DNA of 64,000 nucleotides, taken from Aliikangiella coralliicola (GTDB lineage: Bacteria; Pseudomonadota; Gammaproteobacteria; Enterobacterales; Kangiellaceae). The notes under the pieces were generated by a model. It had not been told where the DNA came from, did not search any database, and saw nothing but the letters and a program-made list of their open reading frames with translations. The translations under genes and the position numbers were made by a program. The DNA lies in NCBI RefSeq assembly GCF_007004725.1, contig NZ_ML660165.1, positions 372,001 to 436,000 on the forward strand, written 5' to 3'. Every line of letters starts with the position of its first letter. Position 1 is the first letter of the stretch. This document shows, in pieces, positions 37,901 to 46,166 of the stretch.

Positions 37901-40900
37901 TTTGAGTCAAATCTGGACGTTGCCAATAACCTCTCGCCAGTCCTCTTCCACCAAGGAAAAGTTCACCCGGTACGCCCGGCGGGCATAAATTCATTGCACT
38001 ATCCAGGACCAAGGCGAAAGTATTATCAATCGGTTTCCCTAAAGTAATGGTTTCCCCTGGTGAGAGTTTTTTAAACGAGGCAATTATTGCCGCCTCGGTA
38101 GGCCCATACATGTTAATAAAACAACATTGCTCAGACCAAAAGTCAGCAAGTGCAGGAGGACATTTATCACCGCCGCCACTCAAGACCTTTAACTTAGGAA
38201 GCGAACGACGTGGCAACGCGTCCAACAGCGACATAGGCAAGGAGCAATGAGTCACTTCTTCCTCCGCCATGATATCAATCAAAGGTTGCTCAGGGTCGGC
38301 AAGCAACACATGAGCGCCGCCACACAAACCTTTAAACAAATGCGCGGTTCCAGCATCGAATGACATTGAAGTGGAGTGCAAAACCTTTGCACTGGTATCT
38401 ATTTTTAACTCAGTTACCTGATTACAAATCGTATTCGCTAGCGCTTGATGCTCAATCATAACGCCTTTCGGTTTGCCAGTTGATCCTGAGGTATAGATCA
38501 GATATGCAAGATCATTTGGCGACGGGGTAACAAGCGATTGCGCTTCGGATGTAGAAGGAATTTCCAAAGATTGCTGATCTAAATTTAAAGCAAGCGAGCG
38601 GATCACATCAATCTTCGACGAAATATTTTGAAGTGTTAATATTAGCCCAACTTCTGAATCTTCAATAATGTACGCTAGTCTCGCTTCAGGATAATCAGGG
38701 TCAAGCGGTACATAGGCATAACCTGCTTTTAAAATTGCCAGAATTGCGACTGTCATTTCATAACAACGTGGCAAACAAAATCCGATAAAATGATGTTCAC
38801 CTAAGTCAAGTTGTTTGAGGTAACAGGCAAGTTTTTGCGAGTCTCGATCTAATTGCTGATATTGATGTTGAGTCTGATTGTGTTCAACGGCAATCGCTTG
38901 CGGATGATTTTCAGCCACATAAGAAAACATCTCAACAATACTGGTAAAAGGAAAATCTGTTTGCGGCCCAGCAACTTGCTCTAAATGCCTTTCGACTTCC
39001 GTTTCAGGTAACAAGCTGAGTTGTTGATGAGGCCGGCAAATATTTTCAGCTAACTGGCACAACAATACATTGAGTTGCTCGATAATTTTTTCTGCGCGGC
39101 ACTGAGATAAATATTTCGCATCATAGTTAAGTCTGATCCCAAGAGAATCATTTTGTTCAAATGCTAATAGCCCTAGCGGGTAATCAACTTTTTCCAGCGC
39201 ATTTTCAAACTGTGCATGTAGCTGGTGCTTATCAGTATCAGCAGCCTTTTCTGCCACAGGATAGTTTTCAAAAACAAGCAAGCTATGAAATAAGGGTTCA
39301 CCTTGCCGCTGCAACTTTGCAAGTGGTTGACAGCTATAAGTGTTCATTGCCGCAACATCTTTTTGCATTTTGGATAATATAGCGTCACAACCAGCAGTGC
39401 TATTTTGCTGTTCATTACTCCATTCAACCATTAAGGGTAAAGTATTTATGTAGAGCCCAATACTGCGCTCAACGCCACTCACACCAATGTCCCGCCCCGA
39501 TAAAATAGTCCCCACTGTTGTGCGCTGATCACGGGTGTAGGTTTGAATCAGTTTATGCCAGACAAATTGAACAACCAGATTGGTCGAGAAGCCGAAGCGC
39601 TTCAACTGTGATTTCAGATTAGTATAGTTCTCGCCGGTAAACTGAAGTTCCGCCATTGCAGGGTCAGTCACTTTCGATACACGAGTCAAATCCACAGGTG
39701 AATCAAACAATACCGAAAGGTCATTGGCATAATCGAATTCACTAAGATAATCTTGCCAGTGGTCGGCCGCTGCTTTTAGATTTCTGGCATACCACTTTTG
39801 TGCTTGAAGGTAGGCGCGGTCTTCGTTAAAAGTATTTGGAAGCACCTCGTTAATTTCGTTACTTCGAGAAACTCTCGCATAATGCTGATGCAAGCTGTCG
39901 ATCAAAATTGGATTACTCCATCCGTCAACGATTGCATGATGCATAGTTAACAGAACCACGTAGTTAGCATCAGTCACTTTGATACAATGAAATCTGAATA
40001 AGCCAGGCCGCGACAATTCAAATGATTTTAATCGGTCGCTCTTTTGCAAGGCATCAATGTCATCAGCTACATTTTCTCGTTGACTAAAGTCATGATACTC
40101 AAAACCATCATCAGCCTGATGGTTCACTAATTGAAGCATGTCTTCTTGCCAGTTAAATGAAAGCCTTAAAGCTGGGTATTGTGCAATTGTAGCAACCCAG
40201 GCCTGACGTAAATAATCAGGATTTAATGACTGTTGATAACGCCACATTACTTGAACACGATAAGCATCATCATCTTGCTGCTCGATGGCGTGATAAAGAA
40301 ACCCTTGCTGCAGTCCTGTGGCAGGATAAACTGCCTGAAGCGAATTGTTTACTTGTAGTTCTTCCAATAACTCAGGCGATATTTTTGCTTCAGGAACATC
40401 GTTTGGCGTCAACCAGAATTGAGATTGTCGCTGCCTCTGATAGCAATGCTCAATTAACAAATTAAGCGACAGTTGAAACTGTTCAGCAAAACTTTGTAAA
40501 TTTTCCTCGCCGAAATAACCACGCAACGACAGTTTAAACTCACCATCAATAACCAGACAGTTAATTGACAAGTTATGGGGATGAGCGTTATCGGGATGAA
40601 CAGCATCACCACTATATTCAGATGTTATTTGCCAATAAGCACTGGTATCACTTTGTATATTACTATCCAGTTGTACATTGCTATCCAGTTGTCCAAGATA
40701 ATTAAAACCAATTTCCGCGTGGTAATTTCTTAATCTCTGATCACTCGCTTTAAGCGCACCAAAACCAATACCTTTGTTCGGAATGTTTCGTAGCTTTTCT
40801 TTGTTAAAAATTAATTTTTCATGCCAGTCTCCATCGCCACGTAATCGCACAGGAAACTCGGTGGTAAACCAACCGACAGTTCTACTCACGTCGATATCAT

Positions 40901-43900
40901 CTTGCAACGGCTCTCGGCCATGCCCCTCAAGATTGAAATACTGATAAGTATTGTTGTTCAAAACACATAAAGCATCCGCAGTTGCTGTCAACAAAATATC
41001 GTTAATTTCAGTGTTGTAAGCTTGGCTGATATCGTTCAATAAATGTTTCGTTTGCTGCTTAGCCAGTGACAGTTCAACATGGGCCAGAGATGGTTTTAGT
41101 TTCCAGGATAAATCTGAGCCATCTGAATCAGGTAGTTGGCGTTGCCAATAGTCTAATTCAGCATGATATTGCTCCGCATATAATTGCACTGTGCCAACCC
41201 ACTGCCGATAACTACTGGATTTTTCACCAAGCTCCCTGCCTTCAATTAATTTTTGCAGGTCTTCAACTAAAATGCGCCATGACACGGCGTCGACTATCAA
41301 ATGGTGAAAAGACATCAACAGGCGTGCAGAATGATCGTCATACTCATCCTCAATATAGGCAAACTGCCAGAGAGGACCTTGATAAATATCGAACTGACTT
41401 TGCCATTCGGTAAGTAGCTCAGTTAACGATTCTGTGGACTCTCCTTTCCGAAAAACTTTTAACTCTGGCAAACATAAATCAGATAAATACTGTTGAGCTC
41501 CCTCTGCCGTAAAACGAATTCTCAATGCGTCATGATGAGATACCAGCTTTGCTATTGCTACATTAAGCTGGTCTATAGAAAGCTTGGGCACTCGTACTAG
41601 AAAGGACTGATTCCAATGATGGCTCATTGCAAAATTTTGTTCAAAAAACCATGACTGGATTGGTAGTAAAGGAAATTCCCCACTTAGCAATCCCTGTTCA
41701 GCGTTAATGACAGGTGCGTCTGATTGGGTTTCAATCGCACATGCTAACTCTTGTATTGTCGGATTTTCAAATAATAGTTTTACGCTACATTCATGCCCAA
41801 GTTCTCGAAGTTGAGAAGAGACCTGGATACTTAATATTGAATCCCCCCCTAGTCGGAAAAAATCCGCTTCGACACTCACTTCATCCAATTTTAATAAGTT
41901 TTTCCATACATTCGAAATAACAACTTCTAACTCGCTAGTTGGTTCTACAAATTCCGAATGAATTGTTTCTACTGGCAAAGGCAATGCTGCAATATCGACT
42001 TTGCCATTTTGATTCAATGGAAAATGGCTAACCGATACAAAAATTTCCGGGATCATATATTCTGGTAAGCGAGATTTTGACCATTGGCGAACAGCCGCCT
42101 CATCTACCTCATCGGTACGCTTTTCAGGTATCACATAAGCGACTAGTTTAGCTCGTTCGAATTGCCCGTTGTTGTCGCTGACCATTACAAATGCTTGCCT
42201 AACTGAAGCATGGGCATTCAGTGCATTTTCAATTTCTCCAGGTTCAATTCGAAAGCCTCGTAATTTAATCTGGCTGTCGTTTCGCCCACAAAAAATGATA
42301 TTTCCCTCTTTATCCAGACGACCTAAATCTCCACTTAAATAGAGCTTTTCATTGTCATTACCAGGATTGACAACGAATTTTTCCTGAGTGAGTTCCGGGC
42401 GATTTAAGTAACCTCTTGCGATACCGAGCCCGGCAATACTAATTTGTCCAACAACTCCATCAGGTACTGGATTGAGATTATCGTCCAGCAAATAAATTTT
42501 GTTACCCGGCACGGGCTTTCCAATACTATGTTTATTTTCCTCCGTCAGCTTATCCAACCAAGTATTGCAACAGCTCGCTTCGGTCACACCATACTCGATA
42601 CTAACATTGGGATACTTTTCTATGAGTTTACTGAGTACTTCGTCGGCAATCCGGTCACCACCAAAACTCAAATACTTTAATGTTGGGCAATGTTGATAAG
42701 CTAGAATTTCCGCTAACGCTGATGAAGTAGAAATATGAGTTGCCTGATACTGGCGTAACTCATCTGCATCAATTCCAGCTTTTTTTGCAATACATAAAGT
42801 CGAACCACTATACATTGCCGAAAAAATGGCTAGCACGCTCGCATCAAACGCGAGCGATGGAGAAAGGTAATAACGACTTTCCTGAGAAAGTCTATCTTTA
42901 ACTGACTTTTGCTGCGTTAAATTCAGCAAACTACGATGTTCAATTAATGCAGCTTTAGGCTTGCCTGTTGTACCTGATGTATAAATTGCATAAACGAGAT
43001 CCGAGTGGGCCGGAAAATCAGATATTTTATTTTTTTGGGGATCTAGTCTCTTAAGCTCAGAAAGTGTTTTATTGACATCGACTCGAAAAAACTCATGTTC
43101 GATCTCCACCGACTTGGCCAGGGTAAAGTCAGAATCACCAACCAGTAAAATCGGTGCTCTACAATCACTAAAAGTAAAAACCTGTCTTTGCTCTGGTGCA
43201 TCAGGCTCAATGGGGACATAAGCCGCACCTACGCGTAATACAGCAAACACCGTAACAATCATATTGATAGAACGATTAACACTCACAGCAATCAGCGTAT
43301 CGGGTCCTATTTCTTTACCGAATTGACTCTGATAGGAATCTTTAATAAAACCGGCCAACAATTCAACTTGATCATAAAACTCCGAGTAGCTAATTGAATT
43401 ATCGCCATAACAGACAGCAGTGTTCTCAGGTGTATTTTTTTGCCAATAATTTAGCTGTTCGAGAATTCCACCAACTGGATTATTAAATTGCTTTTTAATT
43501 AATAGCTGGTGTTGTGAATTTTCTCGCTCACTAAGAATAGGCAGCGAATAGATATCGACGTCAGGGGCTTCTAGTTGTTTTTCCAATAAAATCTCAAAAT
43601 GCTCGGCCAGATTTCTAATCGTCTGACTCTCAAACAGGTCAGGATTAAAAATCCAGTCAAGTGAAACGCCTTCTTTCAACTCCGTTGCCTTCAAGGTAAG
43701 ATCGAATTTTGCTGAAGCCTGGGTCGGGCTAATTTCAGAAACGTTGTGTCCAGCAAATCTTGTCTCTGAATAAGCCTGGTAAACAAACATAATTTGAAAC
43801 AGCGGACTAACTGCTAGATTGCGTTGCTCAACTAACTCATCAACCAGCTTTTCAAATGGATACTGTTGATGCTGTAAATGCTTAACCAGTTTATTTCTTG

Positions 43901-45107
43901 TCGCTTTCAATACCGCGGAAAAGCTGGTTCCTTTAGATAAATCCGTTCTCATCACACCGGTATTAACAAAATAACCAATCAAGTCTTTAAGTTCGTCCCT
44001 TTCACGATTGGCCATTGGGAAACCAATGATCACTTCTCTTTGCTCTGCCCCTTTCTGGTTAGGAGAGCCACCTTGCCAGGCGGAATAGCGGCCTAGTAAA
44101 ACTGCGAAAGTCGATTGCAAGCCGGTAAACAAAGTAGCACCATGTTGACGGCAAAATTGTTTAAGTCTGGAAACGATCTCTGGCTTTAATTTCACGCTAA
44201 CCGTTTCGCCGGAAAAACTTTGTTCGACCGGTCGCGAATGGTCCAGTGGAAGTTGATGACACTTTGGCAAGTCTTTCAATTCATTGAGCCAATACTGTCG
44301 CTCACTTTCAAATAAACCTAGCTCGAAAGCCTGTCTTTGCCAGCTTGAATAGTCAACATAATTAAGCGGCGGCGCAGGTAACAACAACTGATTCTCAGCG
44401 GCTATCTCATCGTAGTAGGCGCTCAGCTCTTGCAACAAAATACCAGCAGACCATCCATCAGCAACAATATGGTGGAATGTTAGCAATACTGCTTGTTGTT
44501 TTCCTGGCAAGCGCACTAAAGTCACTCTAATTAATGATTCTCGAGTCAAATCAAAAGGAGAGTTAATCGCCTGGTTAACCAAATCTGATAATTGTTTATC
44601 TGCCTGTTGATAACCATATTGACGGTAATCAAGCAGATTTAAATTTAATGGAGTATGGTTGATGATTTCTTGCTGGCTCTGCTCACCGGATTGAGTTTTA
44701 AAAACGGTGTTTAACCCTTCGTGTCTTTCAATAATTTGCCGTAAAGCAAGCTCTAAGCAGTCTGCATTTATCTCACCCGAGATTTTGAAATAGAGCGGCA
44801 TGTTATAAGACGCAGCGCCTGGAGAAAATTGATAAGCGAACCAGAGGCTTTGTTGCTGAAATGAAAGCGGGAATGCTTTTTGATTTGTATTGGATTTGAT
44901 TGGTTCCTTAAAGTTCTCCACTTGCTCCAGGTAAGAAACCAGCGCTTCTTTATTATTTTTAATTAGCGCTATCCGCTCTTCGGTCATAGCTTGTTTGTGA
45001 GCAATTGTTTTCAATCTTCGTTCTTCGTTCTCTGCTCTATCACTTAATGCAAGCTGAATACCATTGGCTTCAAGTTGAAAAACTATCTCGCTTATATGAC
45101 TTGTCAT
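31920..45107 (-). CDS. Three-module siderophore NRPS: dock-C-A-PCP-E-C-A-PCP-E-C-A-PCP-TE
   Basis: 4395 residues. Domains: TubC-type docking (1-65); C1 (HHIVADGWS, ~211); A1 (YTSGTTGKPK, ~711); PCP1 (LGGDS, ~1088); E1 (HHLIVDAVSW, ~1268); C2 (HHAIVDGWS, ~1724); A2 (YTSGSTGKPKG); PCP2 (IGGDS, ~2585); E2 (HHLLIDAVSW, ~2769); C3 (HHSIGDGWS, ~3222); A3 (YTSGTTGKPKG); PCP3 (LGGHS, ~4099); TE (GHSFGG, ~4256, His in GGHLSC). Read by eye, the specificity codes are A1 D-A-L-S-S-G-E-C-C, A2 D-A-A-S-S-G-M-I-I and A3 D-A-Q-C-V-G-V-I-V, none of which I can assign. A1 has YGVTEAS instead of YGPTE. The E domains predict D-residues from modules 1 and 2. It probably extends the aryl-Lys product of the 46167 NRPS and releases it. 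The start has GAAAGG upstream. Confidence 0.97.
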   Translation of the reverse strand: MTSHISEIVFQLEANGIQLALSDRAENEERRLKTIAHKQAMTEERIALIKNNKEALVSYLEQVENFKEPIKSNTNQKAFPLSFQQQSLWFAYQFSPGAASYNMPLYFKISGEINADCLELALRQIIERHEGLNTVFKTQSGEQSQQEIINHTPLNLNLLDYRQYGYQQADKQLSDLVNQAINSPFDLTRESLIRVTLVRLPGKQQAVLLTFHHIVADGWSAGILLQELSAYYDEIAAENQLLLPAPPLNYVDYSSWQRQAFELGLFESERQYWLNELKDLPKCHQLPLDHSRPVEQSFSGETVSVKLKPEIVSRLKQFCRQHGATLFTGLQSTFAVLLGRYSAWQGGSPNQKGAEQREVIIGFPMANRERDELKDLIGYFVNTGVMRTDLSKGTSFSAVLKATRNKLVKHLQHQQYPFEKLVDELVEQRNLAVSPLFQIMFVYQAYSETRFAGHNVSEISPTQASAKFDLTLKATELKEGVSLDWIFNPDLFESQTIRNLAEHFEILLEKQLEAPDVDIYSLPILSERENSQHQLLIKKQFNNPVGGILEQLNYWQKNTPENTAVCYGDNSISYSEFYDQVELLAGFIKDSYQSQFGKEIGPDTLIAVSVNRSINMIVTVFAVLRVGAAYVPIEPDAPEQRQVFTFSDCRAPILLVGDSDFTLAKSVEIEHEFFRVDVNKTLSELKRLDPQKNKISDFPAHSDLVYAIYTSGTTGKPKAALIEHRSLLNLTQQKSVKDRLSQESRYYLSPSLAFDASVLAIFSAMYSGSTLCIAKKAGIDADELRQYQATHISTSSALAEILAYQHCPTLKYLSFGGDRIADEVLSKLIEKYPNVSIEYGVTEASCCNTWLDKLTEENKHSIGKPVPGNKIYLLDDNLNPVPDGVVGQISIAGLGIARGYLNRPELTQEKFVVNPGNDNEKLYLSGDLGRLDKEGNIIFCGRNDSQIKLRGFRIEPGEIENALNAHASVRQAFVMVSDNNGQFERAKLVAYVIPEKRTDEVDEAAVRQWSKSRLPEYMIPEIFVSVSHFPLNQNGKVDIAALPLPVETIHSEFVEPTSELEVVISNVWKNLLKLDEVSVEADFFRLGGDSILSIQVSSQLRELGHECSVKLLFENPTIQELACAIETQSDAPVINAEQGLLSGEFPLLPIQSWFFEQNFAMSHHWNQSFLVRVPKLSIDQLNVAIAKLVSHHDALRIRFTAEGAQQYLSDLCLPELKVFRKGESTESLTELLTEWQSQFDIYQGPLWQFAYIEDEYDDHSARLLMSFHHLIVDAVSWRILVEDLQKLIEGRELGEKSSSYRQWVGTVQLYAEQYHAELDYWQRQLPDSDGSDLSWKLKPSLAHVELSLAKQQTKHLLNDISQAYNTEINDILLTATADALCVLNNNTYQYFNLEGHGREPLQDDIDVSRTVGWFTTEFPVRLRGDGDWHEKLIFNKEKLRNIPNKGIGFGALKASDQRLRNYHAEIGFNYLGQLDSNVQLDSNIQSDTSAYWQITSEYSGDAVHPDNAHPHNLSINCLVIDGEFKLSLRGYFGEENLQSFAEQFQLSLNLLIEHCYQRQRQSQFWLTPNDVPEAKISPELLEELQVNNSLQAVYPATGLQQGFLYHAIEQQDDDAYRVQVMWRYQQSLNPDYLRQAWVATIAQYPALRLSFNWQEDMLQLVNHQADDGFEYHDFSQRENVADDIDALQKSDRLKSFELSRPGLFRFHCIKVTDANYVVLLTMHHAIVDGWSNPILIDSLHQHYARVSRSNEINEVLPNTFNEDRAYLQAQKWYARNLKAAADHWQDYLSEFDYANDLSVLFDSPVDLTRVSKVTDPAMAELQFTGENYTNLKSQLKRFGFSTNLVVQFVWHKLIQTYTRDQRTTVGTILSGRDIGVSGVERSIGLYINTLPLMVEWSNEQQNSTAGCDAILSKMQKDVAAMNTYSCQPLAKLQRQGEPLFHSLLVFENYPVAEKAADTDKHQLHAQFENALEKVDYPLGLLAFEQNDSLGIRLNYDAKYLSQCRAEKIIEQLNVLLCQLAENICRPHQQLSLLPETEVERHLEQVAGPQTDFPFTSIVEMFSYVAENHPQAIAVEHNQTQHQYQQLDRDSQKLACYLKQLDLGEHHFIGFCLPRCYEMTVAILAILKAGYAYVPLDPDYPEARLAYIIEDSEVGLILTLQNISSKIDVIRSLALNLDQQSLEIPSTSEAQSLVTPSPNDLAYLIYTSGSTGKPKGVMIEHQALANTICNQVTELKIDTSAKVLHSTSMSFDAGTAHLFKGLCGGAHVLLADPEQPLIDIMAEEEVTHCSLPMSLLDALPRRSLPKLKVLSGGGDKCPPALADFWSEQCCFINMYGPTEAAIIASFKKLSPGETITLGKPIDNTFALVLDSAMNLCPPGVPGELFLGGRGLARGYWQRPDLTQKAFVDNPFSQFLGKKLSGEKLYKTGDLVKWTDDFELSFLGRVDHQVKIRGFRIELGEIETAIRTCDGVKEAIVEMLKDHNNTLQLVAYVVAEEDISQQLQETLTAQLPKHMVPANYQILESMPLTVNGKIDRRALPVPHWQALSNAFSEPETELEKLLCECWQTLLNLEKVGTKDDFYQIGGDSILAIQLTSRLRENNIQCSVQDVFESRTIQQLAILIDTRTEEVQVDAEQGKLVGQFPLHPIQQWFFELDLIQPNYFNQAFLIKVPQLNLEQLTQALKMLVEHHDMLRTSFSSQGQVYLEELTIPDIYHIDASDFNDRSVYSEALQKKLSELQGEFDVINGPLWTIAYISGLDNQESRIFFAAHHLLIDAVSWRILAEDLHRFYEGNKALNKTSSYRQWQSLLEERANSETEEYHYWHEQLSDSEDGQNWSITAPQNAATQLELDVDKTQSLLSEIHGAFSTEINDVLLTALAAAVSPLIDSEQFYVTLEGHGREALSDNIDVSRTVGWFTSAYPVKLKNQGNLVDTLIETKETLRAIPDKGASFGAYKYLRQNSELRSLAKARISFNYLGQFESQSTQRDNHWTITPEVAGVTTSSENLGNPNTSLLSVNCRVNDGQLVFHLSGRITELALDKIADNLRAELTTLIEICSDRVSRGIQQFTPGDFVESQIERDRLNQLQARYPIEQIFPANALQQGLVYHALQYPDDIAYRVQASWDYDGHFDQKVYKDAWQMAVNQFPSLRMAFDWQGPLLQVIARSVEIKWQDIDLSGEAEQIEKYTQLKKLELSKPFALNDPGLMRITCVRFNPQKVTIIKTEHHSIGDGWSGPVLLSRVHNIYLALMKGQRPVETKDLSYFKAQQYYFKNRDQCRGYWQALLRDEQTDQRLRLNDLGLMVDKPRGLAQHQLAEKVDEVIWHSTLDEYSRLDQCLKSHGVTMHAVIQFAWHKLIQIYTGDTHTLVGTTVSGRDISVAEIDKSVGLFINTLPLLVVWDNSSQVSEIVEQIQRRVTDMNRYAYQPLAEIQPDGQRLFQSLLVFENYPMPTKRAESSEFELTARFHPTVEKTNYPLGLVGFERDSRLGVKLQFDSQILGSESAHRLLDQLVSIIKQIPEKWQLSHSLVEFGDVELSILKSESAKFSVSAMHRYFENYADLQPEAIALVCGTQKLSYAELNRRANGLAADMLNRGIKKGDVVGIYLTRNVSVVVAMIATLKAGAAYLPIDSDLPQERVSYMIEDANPQLLISESDVLKSREVSDLPELNYGLIEIDNEKWIESCANFDRQQSDRQQSELIQRELPKVGLDDLAYIIYTSGTTGKPKGVAVNHRGPVSLLNYDGGMWRLAKNSRVLHAVNFAFDAATQVLFSPLSHGAQVHLVAPTSQLTEYIESHDITHFCSPVGLLQAQAYRELPKLETVVVGGDRCDTEVVETWGKNRRLLNVYGPTEASIVTSYKTLVAGENITLGRPIAGTEVYVVDGNNRLLPKGVPGELVIGGEGIAVGYLNRSTLNERAFQIHDFSAGKKVYHSGDRALINGANEIVFLGRQDSQVKIRGYRVELNEIESLCLQEERVSQAKVVVKKYDGRELLVAYLVCVDNHESSGKRDGHDSDDHKILFAKLKKLLQRNLPVYMQPTHWEILEQLPLTSNGKIDEKALPDPKLVEQKYVAPGTTQEKGMCAIWQQVLKVEQVGLTDDFYELGGHSLLAISLLAEIKQQMSVSLSLNQLIESSSPQQLIELINNDIELTGEPLKNLSSMVRSSEKSPVEFQRQKIYLVPAAGLTTMSYHKLAEALLDEALPDKAELHVFEPENLVKKFGLPDTIVEMAQSHVDLMLPGVISNQALSNQSDQGTEKITLIGHSFGGCIAFEMMHILKASNIEVELILLESRLDAGDFAKAKQHQQDELESGNDLFVAQQKMMASYQISRPLDASLGCLVTEDSLTMVNKNQLELVDLEQIKRNYQSFCRGEVSVKQVSGGHLSCLAGEHADSLAKAIVGRQLG

Positions 45108-45332
45108 TTTAACTACCTTTCAATCCAATTTGTTTTAGTAGCTCACCTTTTAATTCGTCATCAGCGAGCAATTTTGGTATTCGTCAACTCCCCAGAATCG
45201 AGTGCATCAACTTCACAAACATTTTCCGAAAAAAGAAGCCCGACCGATAAAATATATTGACGATTTGTAATTTAGAATGTTTAGTGTGAGTCCTGGCCGC
45301 TGATAATGAGTTAGTCGAAATAACCAACTTCA
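45108..45332. pseudogene. Possible frame-broken short coding remnant between entA and the large NRPS
   Basis: On the minus strand one frame reads a plausible acidic peptide (..CEVDALDSGELTNT..) that stops. A neighbouring frame continues RIPKLLADDELKGELLKQ before a stop at the NRPS ribosome binding site. The pattern looks like one small C-terminal fragment with a frameshift. It has no good start codon. It could equally be chance; this is a weak call. Confidence 0.22.
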
Positions 45333-46133
45333 TTAAGCACCTAAAGATGCCCCACCATCGACAACCAGATCCTGCATAATAATATGGGTCGCCTGACTGG
45401 AGGCAAAAAATAAAATGGCGTTGGTTATTTCATCGGGTTTCGCAATTTTCCCGAGGGGAATTCCAACCTTGTAACTTTCCGGAAATCCTTGAATAACTTT
45501 TTGCTCTCCAGTCTTGTCTTGCCACATGTTGCGTTGCATCGGTGTATCGGTGGAGCCTGGAGATACCTGATTACATCTCACACCATAAGGTGCAAGTTCA
45601 AGTGCAAGACATTGACAAAACATACGAGTTGCAGATTTAGACGCAGCATAAGCAGCCATGTCTGTGCGAGGAACATGTGCGGCATTTGATCCCACTGTCA
45701 CTATCGCACCACTTCTTTGTTCTTTCATAAAAGGGATCACAGCGCGACACAAATTAAATACACCAAAAGTATTGACGTTAAAGCAGGCGTTCCAATCATC
45801 GTCATTTAAATTTTCTACCGCACCTAACCTGAGAATTCCGGCCACATTGATAAGCACATCAATTCGGCCAAATTTATTGAAACAATCCTGAACAATTTTT
45901 TTAACAGCCTTTGAATCAGAAACATCGACAATTCTCCAGTCTATGGTTTCCAAATCGACAGAACCCAAATTAGCACTTCCTTTACCGGCATCCTGGCTTG
46001 CCTTAGCCTTAACAGATTGAGTATCCAGCGCAATCACTTTAGCACCAGACTGAGCAAGTCGTGTGACGACTGAAAGCCCGATACCTTGTGCCGCACCAGA
46101 AACAATAACAACCTGTTCATTAAAGTCATACAT
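45333..46133 (-). CDS. entA: 2,3-dihydro-2,3-dihydroxybenzoate dehydrogenase
   Basis: 266-residue short-chain dehydrogenase. NAD-binding Rossmann motif VSGAAQGIGLSVV (10-22), NVAGILRLG at ~95-103, catalytic Tyr-x3-Lys in YAASKSA (~158-164), and the C-terminal SPGSTDTPM region typical of EntA/DhbA. It oxidises 2,3-dihydro-DHB to 2,3-dihydroxybenzoate with NAD+. Its presence shows the aryl cap is DHB rather than salicylate. It starts 33 bp after the C-A-PCP NRPS stop and belongs to the same minus-strand operon as entC, entE and entB. Confidence 0.95.
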   Translation of the reverse strand: MYDFNEQVVIVSGAAQGIGLSVVTRLAQSGAKVIALDTQSVKAKASQDAGKGSANLGSVDLETIDWRIVDVSDSKAVKKIVQDCFNKFGRIDVLINVAGILRLGAVENLNDDDWNACFNVNTFGVFNLCRAVIPFMKEQRSGAIVTVGSNAAHVPRTDMAAYAASKSATRMFCQCLALELAPYGVRCNQVSPGSTDTPMQRNMWQDKTGEQKVIQGFPESYKVGIPLGKIAKPDEITNAILFFASSQATHIIMQDLVVDGGASLGA

Positions 46134-46166
46134 TAGCCATTTTCCTCATGTACTTAACAAACATCT

